Shown here: in pieces, positions 22,342 through 33,543 of the stretch | Layout: each line of letters starts with the position of its first letter | Numbering within the stretch: the first letter of the stretch is position 1 | Assembly (NCBI GenBank): GCA_023055425.1 | Contig: JALGPY010000007.1 | Location: forward strand, 84,593,136 to 84,657,135 | Direction: 5' to 3' | DNA length: 64,000 bases | Source: Linanthus parryae | Lineage: Eukaryota > Streptophyta > Magnoliopsida > Ericales > Polemoniaceae | Position numbers and translations under genes: made by a program | Notes under the pieces: model-generated | Seen by the model: only the letters and a program-made list of their open reading frames with translations | What the model was told of the DNA's origin: nothing | Databases searched by the model: none

Positions 22342-22714
22342 GGGACTTAGTGGTTTTGAGTCTAGAGTAAGTCATGTCGCGCGCGAGCGACAACCAAGCC
22401 CGCTCGCGACCTGTAGTAACTGCTTTGAGAGATTTATTGCACGAGCTCCATAAACCAGGTCAACCTCATAACGGTTCCGGTATACGCGGACGAAGTGCGT
22501 AACGGTCCCTATATATGCGGACGAACGTGCCATTGTGGTTAAGGTAATTAAGCCGCCATTAATGGGTTCATTAACCCACTACAACGGTCATATTCTCCAC
22601 TATATATAGGATCGTAAACAATTCCTTACACAACACTAATCACCTGAACTACGCGGAAGCTCCACCAAAACTCTATCTCTCTCTCACACAGCTACTATTG
22701 TCTTACTCTCCCTA
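22342..22714 (+). repeat. G2 3' LTR, second part (truncated)
   Basis: Starts with the GGGAC duplication and continues the LTR (GGGACTTAGTGG also in G1). TATA box ACTATATATAGGATC lies near 22600. Similarity to the G1 LTR stops at CTCTCCCTA (about 22714), where a copia LTR fragment begins. The last roughly 80 bp of the LTR are missing. Confidence 0.85.
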
Positions 22715-24508
22715 GATGTGTTGCTAGACACCTATCTATGTTTGTAATTGGTACTACCAATTAAATAGGAACCTACATGGTAACACGCCATATAGATTAA
22801 ATTGGAGTTGGATATTAATTAGTTGGACTAACTAATTAAAAGGATTAATACGTAACCACATGCAAATTTAGTGGGACTAGTTTTCAAAGTGGACTAATCT
22901 GTGTATGGACATGATTAGTATTGGGCTAATTTGTAGTTAATCAAGAGTTATTAACTATAAAAGGGAAACCCTAGCTATTATTTCATAATGAATCTTCATT
23001 AAGAAATAAGAGATCAAGGAGAGAGACCCAAAGCAAGGAGCCGCCCTCCTGACCATCGGCCTCCCATATTCATAGACCTCCTTTGGTGTTTCGGCCACCA
23101 CGGTACTCCGTTTTGCGTGATTCTTTCTCCTCCTTATTCACGTAGCTAGCACAAGACGTGAAGGGGAATCCCAATATAAATCCAAGGTGTGGATACCGTA
23201 GAGACAAGGATGCTATTCTTCGTTGTGATCACACAAACACAAAAGGTACACATCGTCTTCTTTTATCACGTTATGATGGCTTGTCCTCCGATTCATGGAA
23301 AGTCTTGATCAGGAAAGTTTTATTGTATTGCTGCTGCGTAATGTGCATTAAAACCCTACAATAGTATCAGAGCAACATGTCGTAGCGCATAACGTGATTT
23401 ATGTGTTAATGTTTTATCAGTTTTTAGACCGAATCGTTATTTTTCGCAAAAAACTGATAATGACATAATGATGCAAATTGAATATGATTCAGTATAGAAT
23501 TAGCCAATTTTACATATCGTATAAAGTTGGGAGAATTTCGTTCACATATGATGTGAGTTTTGGTGATCTGAAAAATCTAGGGTTTGGGCACAATTGGGGA
23601 AAAAGGCGTTTTTCTCAAGAATTAGAAATCTTCCCGCAAGGAAAAGGAAACAATTGGTTATTTTCCCTAAGGGGTTCAACCACCAATAGCCCCCCTCACC
23701 TTTGGACCGCGGACTCAAGCCGAGCGCCCCACCGGGTCGGCGAAATGCTGGTTCAATCGGGTTGTTTTGCCTGACCGGTTTGGGCTTGGTTCGGCAGGTC
23801 CTTGTTGTTCGGCCAATTGGATTGGCGTGACCAATTGGACCGTTTTGACCTTAGAAATTCTCAAATTCAACTAAATATTTACCAAGCGCGTTAAAATTGG
23901 ATTTTAACTGTATTATGTGATTTATGGCATGGTGATTGGATGTGACCTTAGATGTGGATGATGTGGTTGTTTATTTTTGTGGTTTGATTTATTTTAATTA
24001 ATGTAATGAATTGATTTTACGGCATGCATGTCGTTTTCTCCCTCGCCAGTGAGGTTTCTTTATTTAGTTTAGATGCTAGTTAGAATTAAATAGATAAAAT
24101 TTGGTCAAGGCGTGGGGAAGAAGATCTAACACTGAAGAAACCACAAGATGGCGTTATTCCACAAGCTATGACGCATGGACTAAAGATGGAGGCACACGGA
24201 GAAGAACATGTTGTTTTTAGGGCTTACAGATATTCTCATTGGCTTGGGAATATCTTAGTTTTAGGAGTCCACATCCACACCAGGTTTTGTTTATTTATTT
24301 ATTTATTTTTTTGTTATTTATTTTTGATGTATGGTTAATGCATGCAAAACATAACAAGATAATAATTAAAAATTATTGGATATTTTATTTGGGATTGCCC
24401 AATCGAAATAAGTAGACCAGTTGATAGGATCAACAAAACAATTAAAATTGACAAGGAAATCCCTCAACTATAAATATTGTGTTTTTATTTCTATTACTTA
24501 ACATTTGT
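22715..24508 (+). mobile_element. C1 copia element, piece 1: broken 5' LTR and leader
   Basis: 22715-23360 is the 3' part of a copia LTR, related to the C3 LTR and ending AAAACCCTACA. The primer-binding site ATAGTATCAGAGCAACATG follows at 23361-23379 (initiator-Met type, one change from TGGTATCAGAGC). The leader 23380-24508 has no convincing gene; a 98-codon frame at 23478-23774 looks spurious. The leader is cut at TTTGT by C2 and continues at 32666. Confidence 0.8.
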
Positions 24509-25911
24509 TGTAGAGTTTTGATCATGGATACGCGGCGGATTAGTAATAATTATTCGATCAAGACCCTCCAAGGATCATAGGAAGAGAATTCATAACGATG
24601 GTAAAGTATTCGTGTTATGTACCTTAGAGGCCTCCTTTGATGACTTGAAATGCGAAAACTATCACGTCTACGGTTGATCCACACCTAGGATTGAGATCTA
24701 GATCCTTCAAACTCCTTGTGCAAGCTATGATGAATGGAAGAGGAAGAAGAAATCACGCAACGGAGCACCAAATAAAGGGGCGGCCTCTCTTCTTTGTCCG
24801 ACGGATAGGGGCGGACGGCAAGGGGGCGTTCGGCCCCCTTGTTGTCTTGCTCTCTCCTTGCTTCTCTCCTACTCATGTTATGAGTATTAGTTGTAGGGAA
24901 GGAAGCTCGGATCATCCTTTATATATTTCAATAACTTCTTGTTACTACATAAATGCCCTCTCCAAATCCTACTCAAGTTCGGATTAGTCCAACTTGCATA
25001 TTAGTCCTACTAAGTTAGCAAGTTGTTGCGATTTGATCCTTTTAATTAATTAATCATACTAATTAATTCCCAAGTCTAGTTCAATCCTATATGGCGTGTG
25101 ACCCCATAGGTTTCTACTTAGTTGGTAGCAACTATTTACTAATATGGAGCAGCCTCTAGCAAGACATCTATTCTAGCCAACTAATAGAAATAGTCATCCG
25201 ACAAAACTTGTGCAAGTATTGTCTCAGACCTTTGTCTCAATATCTGGATTGGACACGAGACACAAAAGTCACACTCGTATATCCAATCAAAAGTTCCTCT
25301 TTCCTTGGAATAGCCCTATTCGTGCAAATAACAGTAATATCTCAAATTGATTTATTTGAGTCTAGCCAGACATTCTATAAGCACTATCCCTCGAGTGGCC
25401 TAGGATATTTGCTACCGTTATGTGGGAGGGACAAATTTATCTACATCACTAAGATCTCTAAGTTTGCTTCATGTTGTGTTAGATACGCGCCTTTGTGGCT
25501 ACCCAGTCACGGTGTAGAGTTTGACGCTGCCAACACACAATATTGCACAACTAAATAATCTAGTGACTTTAAGTTTAAGGATGACAATACTGTTGTCACT
25601 GCGAGAAGCACTTGTGACTTTACATAACTTGTACGTAGCCTTCTTGGAGATGAGTTAATCCAGTATGCCATTAATCCTAATGCATACCCATGTGTTGGAT
25701 CGTGATATCTCCATATCAATCATAAGTACTAGTCTATAGATGATTTTCCTATTAATCATTATAATGGACTAGGGATATTTAAGATAAACAACACAATTGT
25801 AAATCTAAGGACTTCATTATATTAAATACCTGAATAAATATTACAATGTATATTCTAGGAAATTTATTGTTCATACTAAACTAGATTGCCTCTAGGGAAC
25901 CTATTCCAACA
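24509..25911 (-). repeat. C2 3' LTR
   Basis: 1403-bp LTR. TATA box ATATATAAAGGATG lies on the minus strand near 24905-24925. It retains roughly 105-110 bp (about 24667-24775) that the 5' LTR has lost. The polypurine-type GCAAGTGGGAC (25912-25922, minus) adjoins it. Confidence 0.9.
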
Positions 25912-26650
25912 GTCCCACTTGCACTAAAGCAAATCTAGTGCATCTCGTATGCCAATGCTCAAGTGGATCTGACAGATTCTTATTTGTAGGAATCTTGCAT
26001 GTCTGAACTTCTCCACTTTCGATAATGTCTCGAATAAGATGGAACTTCCTCAGTACGTGCGTGGATATCTGGTGTGACAGGGGTTCCTTTGATTGCGCCA
26101 TCGCCCCAGTGTTGTCACAATACAACTCTATTGGATCTCCAAGGCTAGGAACCACACCAAGCTCAGTAACGAACTTCCTTATCTCAAACAGCCTCCTTTG
26201 ATGCGGGATTCGCAGCAATGTACTCAGCCTCTGTTGTAGAATCAGCCACCGTCTATTGCTTGGAACTCTTCCAGCTCACCGCTGCTCCATTCAGGCAAAA
26301 CACAAACCCTAACTGTGATCTAAAATCATCTATGTCGGTCTGGAAGCTTGCCTCAGTGTAACCCCTTACAAGCAACTCTTCTTCACCTCCAAATATCAAG
26401 AACACATCCTTAGTTCTTCTTAAGTAATTTAGGATGTTCTTGACTGCAATCTAGTCACGCTCACCTGGATTGGACTGATATCTGCTTGTCATACTCAATG
26501 CATATGACCCATATGATCTAGTACATAACATGGCGTACATGGTGGATCCTATGGCTGAGGCATAGGGTAACCCTACTCATGCGATCCTTCTCAATCTCAT
26601 TAGAAGGACAACCACTCTTCGAAAGAGTGATTCCATGCGACATGCGCAAG
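25912..26650 (-). pseudogene. C2 RNase H
   Basis: C-terminal copia RNase H. Wording such as PIELYCDNTGAMAQSKEP (with the catalytic-site aspartate), HVLRKFHLIRDIIESGEVQ and KIPTNKNLSDPL is standard for the copia RNase H end. The N-terminal half (26220-26650) is broken by stops, but the complements of the YTDASF-like and AEYIAA-like regions can still be recognised. It lies just before the polypurine tract, as expected for the pol C-terminus. Confidence 0.8.
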
Positions 26651-27330
26651 AAACTCTACTTGGAATCTTGTATGCTGAACCGTTTCAGCACCTTGTCTAT
26701 ATATGTACTTTGACTTAGGCCGAGTAGCTTCTTAGATCTATCTCTATAGATCTTTATACCGAGTATATAAGCTGCTTCACCTAATTCTTTCATTGAGAAA
26801 CACTTTCCTAGCCAATCTTTAACAGATTGCAGCTTGGGAATGTCGTTTCCAATGAATAGTATGTCATCCACATACCAGACCTGAAAAGCAACAGAGCTCC
26901 CACTAACCTTCTTGTAGACAGAAGACTCATATTCGTTTCTGATGAAGCCAAACTATTTGACTACTTCATCAAAACGTCGATTCCAACTCCTAGAAGCTTG
27001 CCTCAAACCATAAATGGATCGTTGCAGTTTACAGACTTTGTTGGCTTGCTTTGGATCTTCAAAACCCTCAGGTTATGTCATATACACATCCTCAAGGAGA
27101 TTCCCGTACAGGAATGCTGTTTTGAAATTAATCTGCCAAATCTCATAGTCATAGTATGCTGCAATAGCAAGTAAGATTCAAATGGATTTGGTCATTGCAA
27201 CTGGTGAAAAGGTTTCATCATAGTTTACACCAATCGGCCCTTATAGGTAATCACATTACCATCCATGTCGATCTTCTTCTTGAGGACCTACTTGCACCCT
27301 ATGGGCGAAGCCCCTTCGGGTGGTTCCACC
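26651..27330 (-). pseudogene. C2 reverse transcriptase
   Basis: Copia RT in pieces. VWYVDDILFIGNDIPKLQSV contains an intact YVDD near 26875. LGKCFSMKELGEAAYILGIK and LGLSQSTYIDKVLKRFSIQD follow at the C-terminal side. The upstream half (26900-27330) contains matches to the C3 copy around YGLxxASRSWNRRFD and TAFLxGNLLEDVYM, but with stops. Non-functional. Confidence 0.8.
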
Positions 27331-28351
27331 AAAGTCCATACTTTTGTTGGTATACATTGATTCCATCTCCGATCTCATGGCCTCAAGCCCCTTATGAGAG
27401 TCACTATGAGCAACGTGTCACCAGACTCAGTCACGAGAAGTCCATACCTCTCTGGCTCCTGGCGCACTCTAGTAGATCTACAAAGCTCTTGTGTTACTTG
27501 AACAGGCTACTCCACAACCTCTTGTGGTTCCTGTTCATGTTCCATAGTAGGATCAATTATTTGGGGTTCTTGAACTTCTTCAAGTTCTACAGTCCTCCCA
27601 CTTGCTTCTTTAGAGACAAACTCTCTATCTAGAAACATGTCGGTCCGAGCAACAAACACTTTGTTCTCAGTTGGATTGTATAAATAATATCCCTTAGTTT
27701 CCTTAGGGTATCCCACAATCTTGAATTTGTCCGAATCAGGCCCTAGCTTGTCTAATTGTAAACGTTTTACATAGACATCGCAGCCCCAAATCTTCATGAA
27801 CGACACTGTGGGACGATTCCCACTCCACATCTCATGTGGTGTCTTCATGACTGACTTAGATGGAACATGATTAATGGTGAAAGCTGCACTCAATAGAGCA
27901 TATCCCCAAAATGATAATGGAATATCAGTTTGACACATCATAGATCGAACCATATCCAAAAAAGTTCAGTTCCTCCTCTCGGACACGCCATTCTCTGTGG
28001 AATTCCGGGTGGAGTGAGTTGGGTTATTATCCTACACTCTCTAAGATAGTCACCAAATTCTTGGCTTAAGTATTCACCTCCACTATCCGATCGTAGAGCC
28101 TTAATACTTTTGCCAATTTGCTTCTCTACTTCATTCTTGAATTCTTTGAACTTTTTAAAGGACTCGGATTTGTTTGTCATAAGGTATACAAATCCATATC
28201 TAATGAAATCATCAGTAAATGTGATGAAGTAGACATAACCACCCCTGGCAGGCGTGGAAAATGGCCCACATACATCAGTATGCACGAGTGCCAATTGCTC
28301 ACTAGTCCTCCCACCTTTCTTATTGAAAGAGGACTTTGTTATTTTTACCAA
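27331..28351 (-). pseudogene. C2 integrase
   Basis: Copia integrase. The first aspartate lies in LVHTDVCGPFSTPARGGYVY, the second in LRSDSGGEYLSQEFGDYLRE. After a frameshift near 27960 the frame reopens at MDMVRSMMCQTDIPLSFWGY and continues through VPSKSVMKTPHEMWSGNRPT into the linker before RT. The glutamate region falls at the frameshift (QLTPPGIPQ then RRGGT-like sequence). A T-for-S-type AFTINHVPS block is conserved with C3. Confidence 0.83.
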
Positions 28352-28359
28352 TAAACAAG

Positions 28360-28978
28360 CCTCACATGTCTCATATGATTCAAAATCAAATGAGTCTAGG
28401 AATCCATCCTTATGGAGTCTAAATACATGTTTCTTGTTTATATGGCCTAAACATTAGTGCCATAGATAAGCAGGATTTAAATTATTCATCTTAATCCTCT
28501 TGGTATTAATGTTATAGACATGATTGCTTAGATCAAGGAGATATAACCCATTAAATAATTTCCCAATAAAATAGTGAATACTATCAAATGTAAATAGAAC
28601 AACAAATGTTCTTTATTGACATAGTAAAACCATCATTGTCCAAACAAGGAATAGAAATAATATTTCTTCTCATAGCAGGCACAAATAGCAATTATTTAAT
28701 TCTAAAACTAATCTTGAAAGCAGAGATATCTCGTACACGCCTACGGCAAATGTATCAACTCTTGCTCCATTCCCAACGCGCAGGTCTATCTCCCCTTTAG
28801 CCAATCTTCTACTTCTCTTTAGATCCTGCACATTTCGACAAATGTGAGATCCACATCCAGTACCCAATACCCAAGATGAAGAGACAGTTGAGTTGACATC
28901 TATAACAAAAATACCTGGTGGTGGTGGAATCACTATTCCAAGCCTCTTATCCCATAGATATTTTGGGCAGTTCCTCCT
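28360..28978 (-). pseudogene. C2 protease and GAG-pre-integrase region
   Basis: A minus-strand frame of 87 codons (28933-28670) shows WVLGTGCGSHICRNVQDLKR. Copia protease normally has D-S/T-G here and the C1 copy has LDTGCGS, so in C2 the catalytic aspartate has become glycine. LAKGEIDLRVGNGARVDTFA and LSRLVLELNNCYL follow. The GAG-pre-integrase part (28360-28660) is broken, but the LWH-RLGH type sequence can be traced next to the C3 version. Confidence 0.78.
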
Positions 28979-29766
28979 CTAGTGTCCAGGCTGACTGCAG
29001 TAGTGACACTCACCTTTGGTCACACCTTTGGCAACGCCACCAACATGTTTAAGGGCAGATTCCTTGTGTTTGGAAACTGATTTTCCTTTTCCCTTGGAGG
29101 TAGAGGCAAACCTTTTGCCCTTTCCTTTCTGCACCATCATTACGGATTTGCCCTTACCCATGTTGATGCTTTGTTCAGCTGTCCTCAACATATTGAGTAA
29201 ATGTGGCAGAGGTTTCAAGATCTCATTCCTGTTATAGTTCATTATTAATTGTCCATAACTCTCAGGCAACGATTGCAAGATGAGATCGGTGGCCACCTCT
29301 TGACCTACCGAAAACCCTAGGCGGCCTAGGCTCTCAAGATAGCCTATCCTACGCAACACGTGTGGCCACACGGGGTTTCTGTCTCACTGATGACATTTGA
29401 ACAATGCCTTGAAAACATCATACCTCTCAGCGTTAGCCTGCTCTGGGAAGAGCTGCTTCAAGTTTGAGATCATATCGACTGCATTCAAGTTCTCATGTTG
29501 CTTCTGAAGCTCAGAGGACATGGTGCAAAGCATTAGGCAGGCCGCATTATTAGCGTCATCAACACGCTTCTGATACGCCTTTAGGCTGCAAGAGTGTTAT
29601 TTTTCGGACCTTCAGGAACTTGCTCCTCTAGAGTGTACAATTTTTTTTCCTGCTTAAGAACGATTCTCAAGTTTTTGAACTAGTCTAGAAAATTGGTCCC
29701 TGAGAGCTTGTCCTTCTCAAGGAAAGAGCGTAGGGAGTGAGATGAGTTCGATGAGTTGTTAGCCAT
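28979..29766 (-). pseudogene. C2 gag
   Basis: Starts at the ATG at 29766 (MANNSSNSSHSLRSFLEKDK), the same start as C1 (MANNRTTS). The middle (29372-29700) is broken by stops. The final 130 codons are open: IGYLESLGRLGFSVGQEVAT, ILQSLPESYGQLIMNYNRNE, a Lys/Gly-rich basic stretch (GKGKSVMMVQKGKGKRFAST), and the zinc knuckle CHYCSQPGH at 28979. The knuckle runs past a stop into RRNCPK. Confidence 0.82.
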
Positions 29767-31399
29767 TGGAATTCTACAAAAGGAAAATACGCAAGTTTTA
29801 GTATTTGTGAAAATTGTAACTATATTTAATAATGGCTAGATTATTAAATACAGCTTTCACTATTTTTCTACGGATTAATAACCCTTAAGATATTAATTCA
29901 AAAAAAATTATTATATTTTCTAGTGGGCCAAGATCCATATTTCGCTCTCTTATGAGCTTGCTTTGGCAAGTCACCCAAAAGTTAGTCATGTAGGTAGGAA
30001 AAATTTCAGTTGCATCATATGCAACTCTTGGTTCAATTGGGAAAATAACTCCTTAGTTATCTATCACATAGATAATCCCAATTAATTGCCTCTATGTTTT
30101 TAATCCTTATTAAAATTACCTAGTTACGTTCAACCTCTTATTCCAAAAATTGCACACAATGTGTGCCATCGCACCACATAATGATTAATCCAGTCGCCTT
30201 GCTTTGGCACGCACGTTGATTAATCAATTTTGTAATGGGTGTTTAAGCAAGCGAGAAGGCAAACGTAATATTTCAGTTTTGACAGATTTTTCTTTTAATT
30301 TTAATTATTTTTTTGATCCATATCAACTGATTTACTTATTTGAGTTTGGTGAAAACTCCAAATAAAAGATCCGGGTTGTTAAATTATCTTATTATCAAAT
30401 TGCATGCATCATTCATACACCAACCACAATAATAAGACAATAAAGTAAACATCCACAAAGCAGAAATTAATGTGATGTGGATATGGCCTCCTAGACTTAG
30501 ATATTCTCAATCCAATGAGAATATCTATGAACCCTAGAATAGAAAACGCATCTCCATGTGCCTCCATCTGTTGGTCCATCCTTCATGGCCTTGTGGAATG
30601 CTCCATGCTCCATGTTGTGGCTCTTTTAATTCTTTGGGCTTCTTTTCTTCAATCTGCCATCATTTATTTTACCTAGTACTAGCTAGCACCTATACTAAAT
30701 AAAATAACTCACAAGTTGATAAAAAATCGGCTCGCAGGCCGTAAAACCCTAATTAATTATTACTTCAAATTGATCAGCTCGCAGGCCGTAAACAAACCAC
30801 AAAAATGAAACATTCACAACAAACCACATCTAAGCCATATCCAATCACCATACAAATTGCACGTAAACAGTTAAAACCATTTTTTAATGCTTTAGTCAAT
30901 TTTAGTTGATTTTAGGATTATTAGGGTTAAACAGTCCAAGAAGGCCTACCAAAGCTTGGCCGAACCCCTGAATGGACCGCCCAAGGCCTTGGATCGCATC
31001 TAGGCCGTGCGCTACGGCTGCCCTGTCCCCTTGTCCAAGCCTAGCTTGGGCGGAAAGGAAGGAGGGCGGTCCCCTAGGGGGAGCGAACCTCCTTTAGGAA
31101 TTGTTTCCAAAACAACTCCTTGCCTTGTTTCCCAAGTTTGGTTGTTTCCTAATTGAAAAAACTCATTTTCCAATTCGATGCCCAAGAACCCTAGATCTAA
31201 AAATCCTAAAATTTCTCAAACTCACTAATTCATACATCCAATTAAAGAATTAGATATTGTTTGGTTGAATCATATTCAACATGCATCTAATATGCTTAAT
31301 TTGTCGTTTTAACGCAATATCAACATTTATATGTGAAAAACTACAAAAATGTAACACATAAACCACGTTATGCTCAAAGACATGTGGCTCTGATATCAC
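29767..31399 (-). other. C2 leader (5' untranslated region)
   Basis: 1.6-kb non-coding leader between primer-binding site and gag. It contains two copies of the CTCGCAGGCCGTAAA motif (30727-30745 and 30772-30792) and two short hairpin motifs near CTTGCTTTGGCAAG (29957-29970 and 30198-30211). Both are also seen in C3. No gene is supported. The primer-binding site (GATATCAGAGCCACATG) is at about 31382-31399. Confidence 0.7.
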
Positions 31400-32665
31400 T
31401 GTAGGGTTAAGATCATGGATACGCAGCAGAATAGTAATAATTTTATCTGATCAAGACCCTCCAAGGATAACGGGAAGAGAATTCATGACGATGGTAAAGG
31501 ATTCGTGTTATGTACCTTAGAGTTCTCCTTTGATGACTTCAAACGCGAAAAGTATCACGCCTCTAAGGGGCGGCCTCTCTTCTTTGGCCGACGGATTGGG
31601 GCGGACGGCAAGAGGGTGTTCGGCCCTCTTGTTGTCTTGCTCTCTCCTTGCTTCTCTCCTACTCAACTTTTGTTATGAACATTAGTTGAGTAGTCCAACA
31701 ACTCCTTGTTACTACATAAGGGACCTCTCGTAATCCTACTCAAGTTCGGATTATTTCAACTTGCATATTAGTCCTACTAAGTTAGCAAGTTGTTGTGATT
31801 TGATCCTTCTAATTAATTAATCATATTAATTAATTCCCAAGTCTAGTTCAATACTATATGGTTTGTGATCCCATAGGTTTATACTTAGTTAGTAGTAACT
31901 ATTTACTAATATGGAGAAGCCTCTAGCAAGACATCCATTCTAGACAACTAATATAAATAGTCATCCGACAAACCTTGTGCAAGTATTGTTTCAACCCTTT
32001 GTCTCAATATCCGGATTGGACACGAGACATAAAAGTCACACTCGTATATCCAATTCATAGTTCGTCGATCCTGGGAATAGCCTTATTCGTGCAAATAACA
32101 TCAATATCCCATATTGATTTATTTGAGTCTAGCCAGACATTCTATAAGCACTATCCCTCGAGTGGCCTAGGATATTTGCTCCTATTATGAGGGAGGGACA
32201 AATCCTATCTACATCGCTAATATCTCTAAGCTTCCTTAGTCCGATATGTGCCTTTATGGCTACCCAGTCACGGTGTAGCGTTTGACGCTACCAAAACACA
32301 ATATTCCACAACTAGATGATCTGGTGAGTTCAAGTCTATGGATGAAAATACCGTTGTCACCGCGAGAAGCACTTGTGACTTACATAACTTTTATGTAGCC
32401 TTCTCGGAGATGGTTCAATCCAGTATGTCATTACTCGTAATGCATACCCATGAGTTGGATCGTGATATCTCCATATCAATCCAACCCCATACTAGTCTAT
32501 AGATGATTGTCCTATTAATGGACTAGGGATATTTAAGATAAACATCACAATTATAAATCTAAATACTTCATTATATTAAATATCTCAATAAATAATACAA
32601 TGAATATTCTAGCCAATTTATTGTTCATACGAAAGTAGATTTCCTCTAGGGCACCTATTCCAACA
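31400..32665 (-). repeat. C2 5' LTR
   Basis: 1266-bp LTR, partner of 24509-25911. It lacks roughly 105-110 bp near 31560 relative to the 3' LTR. Confidence 0.9.
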
Positions 32666-33543
32666 TTCGTTAAAATCATAATGTATTGAACTAACGCTTG
32701 CCAAAGCAAGGTGATTCGATTCATCATGAGATGGCGCGATGGCACAAACTTGTAATGTGCAATTGTTGAAGTGAGAGGTTGAATGCAACTAGGCTACCTC
32801 AATAGGAATGAAAGCTTAGAGGCAACGAAATTAGGATTATCTATGGGATAGATAAATAAGGAGTTATTTTCCAAATTGAACCAAGAGTTTCATAGGATGC
32901 AATTGGAAATTGTTCCTACCTTAACTAATTTTTGGGGGACTTGCCAAAGCAATCTGAAGAAGAAGTGAAATATGGAGATTGTTCCACTAGAAAATATATG
33001 ATATTTTCCGCATTAATGGTGAGGGCTATTAATCCGAGAAAAAAGTGGGAGCTATATTTAATAATCTAGTCATTGTTAAATGTAGTTAATTGCTCGCAAA
33101 TACTAAAACTTGTATACTTCTCATTTTGTAGAATTCCAATGGCAAACAATCGAACTACATCGACACTTTCACTATGATCAGTCCTAGAGAAGGAAAAGCT
33201 TCCAGGAATCAATTTCCTAGAGTGGTACAGAAACTTGAGAATTGTTCCCAAATTAGAAAAGAAGTTGTATATTTTAGATGATGCAATTCCAGAACACCAC
33301 TTGCCAATGCTACTGCCGCCATAAGGAATGAACATCAGAAGATCGTTGACAATTCTAATGACGTGACTTGCCTAATGATTTTTACCATGAACGCGGAGCT
33401 TCAGAAGCAACATGAAAACATGGAAGCGTATGATATGATCATACAATTGAGCCAGCTCTTCCAAGAGCAAGCAAGGCATGACCGGTATGAAATTTCTAAG
33501 GCACTGTTCAAGTGTCATCTGACAGAGGGAAATATGGTGCGAC
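32666..33543 (+). mobile_element. C1 copia element, piece 2: end of leader and start of gag
   Basis: Continues C1 after C2. The leader (32666-33138) carries the hairpin motif CTTGCCAAAGCAAG at 32697-32710 and a decayed copy at 32940. Gag begins at ATG 33139 (MANNRTTSTLSL), meets a stop, then reads KEKLPGINFLEWYRNLRIVP and, in another frame, QKQHENMEAYDMIIQLSQLF and YEISKALFKCHLTEGN. It is cut at 33543 by C3 and resumes at 49547. Confidence 0.83.
33139..33543 (+). pseudogene. C1 gag, N-terminal part
   Basis: N-terminal capsid region of copia gag. It matches the C2 start (LEKDKLSGTNFLD against LEKEKLPGINFLE) and the C3 block (RHENMESYDMIVHIRQLFQE against QHENMEAYDMIIQLSQLFQE). A stop follows codon 12 and at least one frameshift lies near 33320. 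Its continuation is at 49547 after C3. Confidence 0.8.

Larger units (their letters stand above)
4075..22714 (+). mobile_element. G2: Tat-type Ty3/gypsy retrotransposon, 5'-truncated, with nested insertion
   Basis: Plus-strand gypsy element. The 5' LTR, gag, protease and first RT residues are absent or lie left of G1. Present in order are RT (from 4078), RNase H, a second RNase H-like domain, integrase (to 7462), a tandem array (7685-8170), an antisense intron-containing gene (13794-9306), a polypurine tract and a 3' LTR starting at 14494. G3 interrupts the LTR at 14650-22341. The LTR resumes at 22347 and stops at about 22714, where it meets a broken copia LTR (C1). Dual RNase H, a subterminal tandem repeat and an extra antisense gene are all known for Tat-branch elements. 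Confidence 0.88.
24509..32665 (-). mobile_element. C2: copia retrotransposon
   Basis: Near-complete 8.2-kb minus-strand copia element with LTRs 24509-25911 and 31400-32665. Minus-strand ends are TGTTGGAATA and ACCCTACA (5' LTR) or AACTCTACA (3' LTR). Flanks TTTGT (24504-24508) and TTCGT (32666-32670) form a one-mismatch target duplication inside the C1 leader. Order is leader, gag, protease, integrase, RT, RNase H. All frames are broken. Confidence 0.9.

Noticed and set aside
23478..23774. 98-codon plus-strand frame in the C1 leader
   Set aside because: Lies in a leader between primer site and gag, is not conserved in C2 or C3 leaders, and has no domain.
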